From positions 1-38,394 of the forward strand of contig CANRAE010000004.1 in assembly GCA_947628525.1 (NCBI GenBank): a stretch of DNA of 38,394 nucleotides, in the 5' to 3' direction. This DNA is from an uncultured Bacilli bacterium (GTDB taxonomy: Bacteria > Bacillota_I > Bacilli_A > RF39 > UBA660). The position numbers were made by a program, and so were the translations under genes. Below the pieces are notes generated by a model, which did not search any database, was not told where the DNA came from, and worked only from the letters and a program-made list of their open reading frames with translations. The first letter of the stretch is position 1. Each line of letters starts with the position of its first letter. This document shows positions 1-8,900 of this stretch, piece by piece.

Positions 1-34
1 TTTCTATCACCGTATTATATATTCTATATATCCT

Positions 35-65
35 ATTATACCCCCCCCCCCTACGGTTTTTGCAA
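35..65 (-). promoter_or_regulatory. Putative phase-variable promoter, reading leftward out of the window: TTGCAA (65-60), 19-nt spacer containing G11 (51-41), TATAAT (40-35)
   Basis: Minus strand reads TTGCAAAAACCGTAGGGGGGGGGGGTATAAT; same layout as 28304-28333. Confidence 0.7.
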
Positions 66-128
66 CAAAAAAATAAAAAAGCAAAGACTTTTTATTAAAA
101 ATTTGATAAACTAAAAATGGTGAATAAG

Positions 129-449
129 ATGAAGTTATTAATTAATAATCAAAAAATAGATCTTTATGAAGCCAAAAGTTTTTATAAAAGATTCTTAGGC
201 TTTATGTTTAAGAAAAAAATAAATTATGCTCTTTTTTTTAAACATTGTAATGGCATTCATACTTTTTTTATGAAAGAAGCAATAGACATCATTTTAACTG
301 ATAAAAATGATAATATCTTATATGTATATCTTAACTTTAAACCATGGCATATAATCTGGCCTAAAAAAAATGTATATAATACTTTTGAATTACCAAAAGA
401 TAGTGTTAAAAATATTAAAATAAATGATAAAATCGAGATCATTCCTTAA
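129..449 (+). CDS. DUF192 family protein
   Basis: CNGIHTFFMKEAIDII motif; ATG at 129 has a better GGTGA ribosome site than the ORF-track start at 117. Confidence 0.75.
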   Translation: MKLLINNQKIDLYEAKSFYKRFLGFMFKKKINYALFFKHCNGIHTFFMKEAIDIILTDKNDNILYVYLNFKPWHIIWPKKNVYNTFELPKDSVKNIKINDKIEIIP

Positions 450-463
450 TCTCGATTTTTTTT
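429..463. terminator. Bidirectional intrinsic terminator between DUF192 gene and queH
   Basis: AAAATCGAGAT / ATCTCGATTTT inverted repeat with T tract. Confidence 0.8.
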
Positions 464-1053
464 GAATAAATACATCCACAATAATTTTGACGATACAAGT
501 TATATATTTTAGATAATTCTATACTTCGTTTATAACCATTGTTTTTCTTAAAATCAGCATATAAATAATTGACATTATATTGTTTAGATAAATCTTGTCC
601 TATTTGATTTAATAATAAAGCATTTTTATAAGGACTAATTGATAAAGTGGTAGTAAAATAATCAAAATTATTTTCACTAGCTAACTTAGCTGTCATTTCT
701 AGTCGCATTCTGAAACATATATTACACCTTGCTCCGCCTTCTTTTTCCTGTTCTAATCCTTTAATTAATTGATTATATTGATCATTATCATAACTGCATT
801 CCATTATATTAACTTTATTTGGTAAAGGCATATCTTTAATTAGTTTTTTTACTTCTAAATAACGTTTAGTATACTCTTCATTAGGATAAATATTAGGATT
901 ATAATATAAAATAGTTATTTTAAAATATTGTGCTAAATATTCTAAAACATAACTAGAACAAGGGGCACAACATACATGTAATAAAAGTGTTGGGATCTCT
1001 TGTTTTTCTTTTATTTTAGAAATGACTTTCTCTAATTCCTTTTGATAATTCAT
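439..1053 (-). CDS. queH: Epoxyqueuosine reductase QueH
   Basis: HVCCAPCSS, CNICFRMRL and YCGC cysteine motifs; start overlaps upstream gene by 38 nt with AGAGGT ribosome site. Confidence 0.88.
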   Translation of the reverse strand: MNYQKELEKVISKIKEKQEIPTLLLHVCCAPCSSYVLEYLAQYFKITILYYNPNIYPNEEYTKRYLEVKKLIKDMPLPNKVNIMECSYDNDQYNQLIKGLEQEKEGGARCNICFRMRLEMTAKLASENNFDYFTTTLSISPYKNALLLNQIGQDLSKQYNVNYLYADFKKNNGYKRSIELSKIYNLYRQNYCGCIYSKKIEIKE

Positions 1054-2545
1054 TTTGACCTCTTTTTACTTTTTTTAATACAAAATTGTTAGAATCACTA
1101 AATACATCATTAGACATAATTAATTCCTTAGGGCAATTACGATCCATATTACCTATTGCTGCTACGGCTGGTTCAAATACTCGATCAACTACACTTTTTA
1201 AACCACGAGCTCCCATATCTTCTTTAGCTGCTTCCATAGCCATTTTTTTAATAAAAGCATATTTATTAGCATAAATAACTTTTACATTATCTTCTTCCCA
1301 TAAAGCTCGTTCATATATTTTTAAACTACTAATTGATGATCTAGCTAAAATATGTTCTAAATCAATTGTTTTTAGCTTTTTAATAGGTACTAATAAAGAT
1401 ATACGACTAATCATTTCAGGAATAATACCATAATCTTTTAAATCTTGTCTAGTCATTGTCTTTTCTAACACACTATCATAATTATTATTAGTAAAACCTA
1501 ACACTTCTTTATGCTTATCCGCAACTCTTCCAAAAGCACCAGCAAAAATAAAAGTAATATTATCAGTGTTCATAATTAATTGTTTATCTGTTTTGTTAGA
1601 ATCATTAATGTTAAAAGAACCACCTTCTACAATTTTTAATAAATCTTCTTGTACATCAGTTTTATTAACTGTCTCGCGTGGATTAATGGAAGTTAATTTA
1701 TCAAATTCATCTAACATAACAATACCATGTTCAGCTTTACTCATATCCCGATTACTAGCTAAATATAATCTTTTTAAAATCGTTTTTACGGAATCTCCTA
1801 CATAACCATTAGCTGTATAATTACTCATATCTTCAATTAAGACTGGTACTTTGCATTCCTTAGCAATACTTCTTACAATTTCTGTCTTTCCACAACCACT
1901 AGGTCCATATAACAAAATATTACTTTTCATCGATTCATAATTAGCATATTTTAAGTTACGACTTATTGTCCTTATAACTGATTGTACTGCTGCATCTTGT
2001 CCTATTACTCTCGATGTTACTTTTTTATAAATAAAGTCCGTATTTAAAACATATCCTTCTTCATCAGGTATTTCTTCAACTGCTTCATCGGTAACTACTC
2101 GATTGTTATTGCGGTTATTAAGATTTTTATTATTAAAATCAATATTGATTTGTGAAAAAAGATTTTCTTTTAAATTAACTTTCATACTTGTTTTATCTAA
2201 CAAATTAATCGCATAACAACTCATTTTATTATTATTATTATTATTTTCTAAAATAAATATAAATTGTTCACAAATTTCTTTGTATATTCCTGCACATAAA
2301 TCAATATACTCATAATTTTCATAACCTAAGTTTTTGAAACACTTTTTTATTTCATAATCCGCTATCGGAAAACCAAATAATTTATTATTACTATTAACTT
2401 GATTAATATGATTCAATAAATGATAAGTGTTACTATATTCATCATATAATACTCCCTCATCCATTCCCCCTTTAATCAAATAACTAGGCTTTAATAATAT
2501 TTTTTTCCCTAAACGACTTACATCAAACAAAATTCCATAATACAT
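1016..2545 (-). CDS. ClpX-like AAA+ ATPase with non-canonical N-terminal domain
   Basis: Walker A GPSGCGKTE, Walker B IVMLDEFDK, ClpX-like GIIPEMISRI and GARGLKSVVDRVFEP; no N-terminal zinc finger. Confidence 0.75.
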   Translation of the reverse strand: MYYGILFDVSRLGKKILLKPSYLIKGGMDEGVLYDEYSNTYHLLNHINQVNSNNKLFGFPIADYEIKKCFKNLGYENYEYIDLCAGIYKEICEQFIFILENNNNNNKMSCYAINLLDKTSMKVNLKENLFSQINIDFNNKNLNNRNNNRVVTDEAVEEIPDEEGYVLNTDFIYKKVTSRVIGQDAAVQSVIRTISRNLKYANYESMKSNILLYGPSGCGKTEIVRSIAKECKVPVLIEDMSNYTANGYVGDSVKTILKRLYLASNRDMSKAEHGIVMLDEFDKLTSINPRETVNKTDVQEDLLKIVEGGSFNINDSNKTDKQLIMNTDNITFIFAGAFGRVADKHKEVLGFTNNNYDSVLEKTMTRQDLKDYGIIPEMISRISLLVPIKKLKTIDLEHILARSSISSLKIYERALWEEDNVKVIYANKYAFIKKMAMEAAKEDMGARGLKSVVDRVFEPAVAAIGNMDRNCPKELIMSNDVFSDSNNFVLKKVKRGQNELSKGIRESHF

Positions 2546-2623
2546 TTTCCAAAACTCCCTTACCCCTTGATTATAATAAATATTTTCCTATTTTTCAACA
2601 TAGAAACACAAAAATAAAAATGC

Positions 2624-2809
2624 TTATTCAGCATCTTTGGTTTCAACAACTTTTTTACCTTTATAACTTCCGCATTCACTACATACACGATGTGGTTTAA
2701 TAACGGCTCCACATTCTTTACAAGTAGTAGTTCCAACAGCTGTTAAAGCATTATGACTTCTTCTCATTCTTTTTCTAGTTTTTGAAACTTTTCTAAATGG
2801 TACTGCCAT
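2624..2809 (-). CDS. rpmF: 50S ribosomal protein L32
   Basis: [19 protein letters not shown] with C..C/C..C zinc ribbon; start trimmed to MAVPF behind AGGAGTGAT. Confidence 0.95.
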   Translation of the reverse strand: MAVPFRKVSKTRKRMRRSHNALTAVGTTTCKECGAVIKPHRVCSECGSYKGKKVVETKDAE

Positions 2810-2814
2810 TTTTA

Positions 2815-3294
2815 TCACTCCTCTTTCTTTTTTTCATCACGAGATATGATTTTTAAGGCTTCAAACGGATTATTCCTTGGTATATCGTCCTCGCTAATTA
2901 CTTTCCATCCATCCCCACAATATTTACTCAAATCCTCTACTAATGTGTACTTGATCGGGATCTCTAAAACAATATTTTGCCATAAAATTTGAAGAATATC
3001 AATAGTATTTTGCTCTTTTTCAATAAAATCTTCAATATTTTCGTCAATTTCACATGAAAAATCATAATTAACATCATCTAAACTGATCGCATCAGTTAAT
3101 ACCATCGTTCCTGTTAAAAGCCCCTCTAAACCAATAGATTCATCATTATTATAATGGACTTCTCCTTGAAAATGAACCTTTTTAAGTTCTCGTATTTCAT
3201 TATTAGTATATTGGTCATTATCAAATATAATATCTTCATCGATGGCTATTTTTTCCGTGTTATGACAAAACAATTCATCTAACTTTATAATCAT
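2815..3294 (-). CDS. yceD: YceD/DUF177 family protein
   Basis: Size, sequence character and conserved position directly upstream of rpmF. Confidence 0.8.
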   Translation of the reverse strand: MIIKLDELFCHNTEKIAIDEDIIFDNDQYTNNEIRELKKVHFQGEVHYNNDESIGLEGLLTGTMVLTDAISLDDVNYDFSCEIDENIEDFIEKEQNTIDILQILWQNIVLEIPIKYTLVEDLSKYCGDGWKVISEDDIPRNNPFEALKIISRDEKKKEE

Positions 3295-3311
3295 TCTTCT
3301 TCACCGAACAA

Positions 3312-3340
3312 ATTATAACTTAAATAAAAAGAATATGCAA
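3312..3340 (-). promoter_or_regulatory. Promoter TTGCAT-17-TATAAT upstream of yceD-rpmF
   Basis: ATGCAA 3335-3340 and ATTATA 3312-3317 on plus strand; spacer exactly 17. Confidence 0.7.
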
Positions 3341-3448
3341 CCAAAATATAAAGTTAATCATCTTTTTCTATTTAATATTAAACTGTCAATAATACTTAAC
3401 TTTACTTTTACCTAATTTATAGTATAATACCTTAATAAGGAGGCGCTA

Positions 3449-4576
3449 ATGATCAAAGTAGGTATTATTTGTGAATATAATCCTTTTCATAATGGACATA
3501 TTTATCATTTAAAAAAAATCAAAGAAATGTATCCACAATCTTTAATTATATTAGTTATGTCTTCTTCATTTACTATGCGTGGTAATATAAGTCTTTTAAA
3601 TAAATGGGAAAAAACGGATTTAGCTTTAACATATGAAGTTGATTTAGTTATCGAATTACCTTTTTTATATGCTTCACAATCAGCCGATATATTTAGTGAA
3701 GGAGCTATTAAAATATTAAAAACTTTACAAGTAGATAAAATTGTTTTTGGTAGTGAATCTAATAATAAAGAACAATTAATGTTACTAGCCAAAAGACAAT
3801 TAGATGATCCTAATTATTCTTTTTTAGTCCAAAAGTATTTAGAAAAGGGTCAAAATTATCCTTCTGCCTTAGCGTTAGCTCTAAAAGAATTAACTAATAT
3901 TGATATATACCTTCCTAATGATTTATTAGCTTTATCTTACACAAGAGAAATTATAAAACAAAAAGCCAATATTGACATTGTCCCTATTCAAAGAACTAAT
4001 GACTATCATGATCCTAATTTAAATAATACTATTGCTAGTGCTACTGCTATAAGAAAAAACATTAATAGTCCTGATATTAAAAAATATGTTCCTAGTACGG
4101 TTTATCACTATTTACAAAAAAAGAAAATAAATAATAATTATTTTTTACTTTTAAAATATAAAATATTAAGTGAAAAACAAAATATTAGTAAATATAATAC
4201 CGTAGATGAAGGATTACATAATAGAATTTTAAAATATATTGATGATGTTAATAATTTAGAGGAATTAATATCAAAAATAAAAACCAAACGTTATACTTAT
4301 AATAAATTACAACGTATGTTTACGCAAATTTTATGTGGTTTAAAGAAAAGTGATGTTAATAATTTAGAATTAAAGTATATTAGAGTTTTAGGTTTTAATA
4401 GTAATGGTAGAAAATATTTAAATAGTATTAAAAAAAGGATCACTATACCTATTATTACTAATTATAAGAAAGAATATGATCATTTATTACAATTAGAAAC
4501 ATATGTAGATAAAATATATGCATTAATAATGGAAGATGATTTTAATTATAAACAAAGTCCAATCAAAAAAGATTAG
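3449..4576 (+). CDS. tmcAL: tRNA(Met) cytidine acetate ligase (YlbM/TmcAL family)
   Basis: VGIICEYNPFHNGHIYHL nucleotidyltransferase motif; GNISLLNKWEKTDLAL. Confidence 0.9.
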   Translation: MIKVGIICEYNPFHNGHIYHLKKIKEMYPQSLIILVMSSSFTMRGNISLLNKWEKTDLALTYEVDLVIELPFLYASQSADIFSEGAIKILKTLQVDKIVFGSESNNKEQLMLLAKRQLDDPNYSFLVQKYLEKGQNYPSALALALKELTNIDIYLPNDLLALSYTREIIKQKANIDIVPIQRTNDYHDPNLNNTIASATAIRKNINSPDIKKYVPSTVYHYLQKKKINNNYFLLLKYKILSEKQNISKYNTVDEGLHNRILKYIDDVNNLEELISKIKTKRYTYNKLQRMFTQILCGLKKSDVNNLELKYIRVLGFNSNGRKYLNSIKKRITIPIITNYKKEYDHLLQLETYVDKIYALIMEDDFNYKQSPIKKD

Positions 4577-4585
4577 GCTTTTTTT
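4556..4585 (+). terminator. Intrinsic terminator overlapping the end of tmcAL
   Basis: AGTCCAATC-aaaaaa-GATTAGGCT stem (one mismatch, one GT pair) followed by T run. Confidence 0.6.
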
Positions 4586-4636
4586 AATGAAGTATATTTT
4601 TGGTAATTTCGTTAACACTACTACTGGTGAATAGAA

Positions 4637-5893
4637 ATGATCGAAAATTATGAAATAAAAAATATTGATGGTGAAGATATTTTAATTTTATATCTTAGTT
4701 TTGATTATGAGTTTTCTACATTTGAAAATAATTCTGTGTTAAATAGAATTAATAATTTTATTAAAAGTAATAAATTAAAGTGGCAAGGTAATAAAGTTAT
4801 TTTAGTTGTGGGAGGAGTTGTTTTAGGAGCAGTAGCACTAGGTCGCATTAATATAGCACCTTATAATCATAATGATAATTTTCATTATGTTAGTGAGATC
4901 GTTTTAAATCATTATGATACCAATAATAATAATATTGGTTATTCTAAAATTGTTCCCAAAGAACCATTAGTTTTAAAAGATGAAAAGAAAGTAAACAATT
5001 ATGTAATAACGAATAATAATCAAGTAATGGCTATTAATGAAGAAGATATTTACCAAAATACCCAAATAGAAAAAGATATTAAGATTAATTTATTACGTCA
5101 TAAGACATCTTTAATATCTTTACCTCTTGAACGTTATATTATAGGAGTTGTAGGGGCAACAATGAATCCTAATTTTGAACTTGAAGCTTTAAAAGCCCAA
5201 GCTATAGCAAGTAGAACTTATGCTTTAAAATATTTACAAAATAATAAGTATTTAACGGATGATAAAACAACACAAATTTATAAAGATAATATTGAATTAA
5301 TGGATATGTGGAAAGAAGATTTTATTTCTTATTATAATAAGATTAAAAAAGCAGTTAGTGATACTAATGGCATTGTGATAACTTATGATAATAAATTAAT
5401 TCAAGCTTTATATTATGCTACTAGTAATGGTTATACGGAATCATCTTATGAGGTTTTTGGTTATACTTATCCTTATTTAACTGTTATTAATTCTATTTGG
5501 GATTTAAATGTCGATAATTATCTCAAAGAACAATATTTTTCTTATGAAGATTTAGAGAATTTATTAAAAATTCCTGTTACTAGTGATAGTGTTATGGAAA
5601 TTGTTGATCGCAATTTATCTAGTCGTATTACTTCTTTTAGAATAGATGATCATTATTTTAGTGGGGTTGAATTTAGGAATTTATTAAATTTACGATCTTG
5701 TGATTTTACTATTGAAAAAGTTGCCGATGGCATAATTATTACTACCAAAGGATATGGTCATGGTGTTGGTATGAGTCAAAATGGCGCTAATATCATGGCT
5801 AGGAAAGGTAAAACTTATCAACAAATATTAGCCCATTATTATCCTAATACTACGCTTAAAATGGTTAATAAAGATAAATTATTAACAACATAA
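4637..5893 (+). CDS. spoIID: SpoIID/LytB domain protein with N-terminal cytoplasmic segment and one TM helix; catalytic Glu replaced by Thr
   Basis: LPLERYIIGVVGATMNPNFELEALKAQAIASRTYA, YYATSNGYTE, GYGHGVGMSQNGA. Confidence 0.85.
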   Translation: MIENYEIKNIDGEDILILYLSFDYEFSTFENNSVLNRINNFIKSNKLKWQGNKVILVVGGVVLGAVALGRINIAPYNHNDNFHYVSEIVLNHYDTNNNNIGYSKIVPKEPLVLKDEKKVNNYVITNNNQVMAINEEDIYQNTQIEKDIKINLLRHKTSLISLPLERYIIGVVGATMNPNFELEALKAQAIASRTYALKYLQNNKYLTDDKTTQIYKDNIELMDMWKEDFISYYNKIKKAVSDTNGIVITYDNKLIQALYYATSNGYTESSYEVFGYTYPYLTVINSIWDLNVDNYLKEQYFSYEDLENLLKIPVTSDSVMEIVDRNLSSRITSFRIDDHYFSGVEFRNLLNLRSCDFTIEKVADGIIITTKGYGHGVGMSQNGANIMARKGKTYQQILAHYYPNTTLKMVNKDKLLTT

Positions 5894-5918
5894 AAAAGTT
5901 TCGCATGGAAACTTTTTT
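5892..5918. terminator. Bidirectional terminator between spoIID and polC
   Basis: AAAAAAGTTTC-gcatg-GAAACTTTTTT. Confidence 0.85.
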
Positions 5919-5920
5919 TA

Positions 5921-8900
5921 TTAAAATAAATTAAGAGTCATTTGACTAGATTCAGGCATACCATTAAGCATTCCTAAATGACGCATTTTATCAGTAATAG
6001 TAAGTGATACTTTACATCTTTTTTGTAAATCTTCTATACTAATAAATTCTTGTTTATCACGTTCTTCAATAATAGAGGTACTAACTGAATCTCCTAATCC
6101 ATCAATAGTTCTAAATGGTGGAATTAAGGTATTATCATTTTGATCATCAATTAAGAAATATTTAGAATGACTTTTTTCTAATTGAATATCGCCAAATTTT
6201 ATACCACGTGCTGTGGCTTCAAGAGCTATATGTAAAGTATCTAAAACATTGGACTCTTTATTAGTTCGATCGTATCCTTTTAATTCTAGATCATCTATTT
6301 TACTTTTAATAGCATCGTAACCTTTGATCATTGTTTCAATATCAAAATCCATAACTCTAATAGAGAAATAAGCTGCATAATAATATAATGGATAATATAC
6401 TTTGAACCAAGCAATACGTAGAGCACTCATAACATAGGCAACGGCATGAGCCTTAGGGAACATGTATTTTATTTTACGACAAGATTCAATATACCACTCA
6501 GGAACATTAACTGCTCGCATTTCTTCAACCATACCTGCCCAAGTTTCAGGATCTTTACTAGCCTTACCTTTACGTACAAATTCCATAATTTTGAAAGCTC
6601 TAATTGGTTTCATTCCCCAGTTCATAAGGTTAACCATGATATCATCACGGCACCCAATAACTTCTTTAAAAGGACATACTTTATTCGCGATTAATTCACT
6701 AGCATTACCACTCCATACGTCTGTTCCGTGTGATAGTCCCGATATTTTAACTATTTCGCTAAATGTTTTAGGTTTAGTATCAACTAACATACTAATAACA
6801 AACTGGGTACCCATTTCTGGTACACCCAAAGTACCAGTTGGACATTTTATTTGTTCTTCGCTAACACCTAGGGCTTGGGGTGAAGTAAGTAAGCTTAATA
6901 CTTTTGGATCATCCATAGGGATCGTTGTAACATCAATGCCAGATAAATCTTGCAACATCCTAAGAACAGTCGGATCGTCGTGTCCTAGTATATCTAGTTT
7001 TAAGACGTCTTGATCGATCGCATGATAATCGAAGTGCGTTGTTCGCCATTTACTAGTTTCATCGTCAGCGGGATACTGGAAAGGAGTAAAATCAAAAACA
7101 TCCATATAACCTGGTATTACAACGATTCCTCCTGGATGTTGTCCTGTCGTTCTTTTGACCCCGGTACAACCAATGGCTAGACGCTCTATCTCGGCCATTC
7201 TTACCCCGGTAATGCCTTTATCCTCAAAATAGCCCTTAGCAAAACCAAAAGCCGTTTTATCAGCTACCGTTCCAATAGTACCAGCACGATATACATTATC
7301 TTCTCCGAATAAAACTTTGGTATAAGCATGTGCACTTTCTTGATTATCCCCAGAAAAGTTTAGATCAATATCAGGTACTTTATCAGCATTAAATCCTAAG
7401 AAAGTGGCAAAAGGCATATCTTGTCCTTCTTTACCTAAATCCATGCCACATTTTGGACATTTTTTATCTGGCAAATCGTAACCACTGGAATATTCTTTAC
7501 CATATGGCTCCCCTATTGCATTGTTAAATTCAGAATATTTACATTGTGGATTGCGACATAAATAATGTGCTGGCAAGGCATTAACTTCCGTAATACCCAT
7601 CATGGTTGCCACAAAACTAGAACCAACTGAACCACGTGATCCTACTAAATATCCTTCATCATTAGAATGTTTAACTAACTTTTGAGCAATTAAGTAAATA
7701 ACATCAAAGTTACCACCAATAATACCTCCTAGCTTTTTCTGTAAAGCTTTATCTAACTCTTCATCAGTTAATTCTTTTTCATTATCATGAATATTATTAC
7801 GAATAATCGTTTTGACATTATCAACACCTAAAATAATAGCTTCATGAAGACGACGAAAAGATTCTTTGGTAAATTCTTCATCTTCCCACTCTTTTTCTTT
7901 ATGCATATTATCTTTAATCGCATCAAATAAGCCATCACCATAAAGTTCTTTTGCAATACGTTCCTCAATATTAAAAGGTAAAGGATCGCCATACATACTA
8001 CTAGCTTTACTATAAACAAGATCGGTAGTTGTTTTTTGACTATCAGGAATAATAGGAGCAAAAGGAACTCCTCCTGTATCAATAATTACTTCAATATCTT
8101 CAACCATATCAACTATTTTATTAGGATTATCTATAACAATAAGTTCTCTTGTTTCTTGATCTAGAAAATTAAAAGCATCTAACATTTCCTTAGTTGTCAT
8201 AAAATATTGACTAGGAATATTGGTAATACTTTTTTTAGCCAATGGATGTCTACCGCCACCAGGCACTTTTTGATTAACAATAATCTCCCTATAAATTTTA
8301 TCTTCATCATTTAATTGATGAACATCCCCAGTAGCAACAATTAATTTACCACTGGAAATAGTACAGTCAATTACTTTTTTAATATTATCTAAAAGCTCTT
8401 TTTCACTTTTAAAATCTTCACTTTGAATTAAGTGATTATATACTTCTTTGGGTTGTACTTCGACATAATCATAAAAAGAAATAATATTAGCTAGTTCTTC
8501 ATCACTTTTACTTCTTGCTTGATTAAATACTTCACTTTCGTAACAACCACTACCAATTAATAATCCTTCTCTTAATTTTTCTACTTCACTGCGTAATATT
8601 CTTGGTGTTTTATATAAATATTTAGTATTAGCTAGTGATATAATTTTAAACATATTTTTTAAGCCTGTTTTATTTTTAGCAATAATATTGAAATGATAAC
8701 TATTTCCATATTTATAAATTTCATCTTTGGATACTAAATTATTTAAATCTTTAATATAGACAAAATGACGATCATCTAATTTTTTTAACATTTTATAAAG
8801 AACTAATGCTGTACCAGTCGCATCATAGTCTGCTCTATGATGTGATTCTTCATCCCATGGTATATCATATCGTTTAGTAATAGCTGTTAAATTATGTCTT

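Noticed and set aside
41-51. Poly-C run as a contig-end or sequencing artefact
   Set aside because: The same layout recurs at 28310-28319 with matching promoter boxes on both sides, so a random artefact is unlikely. The exact count may still be imprecise.
6462-7013. 183-aa plus-strand ORF
   Set aside because: Antisense to the strongly supported polC; no ribosome site or recognisable family.
7828-8082. 84-aa minus-strand ORF
   Set aside because: Out-of-frame shadow ORF inside polC with low-complexity composition.
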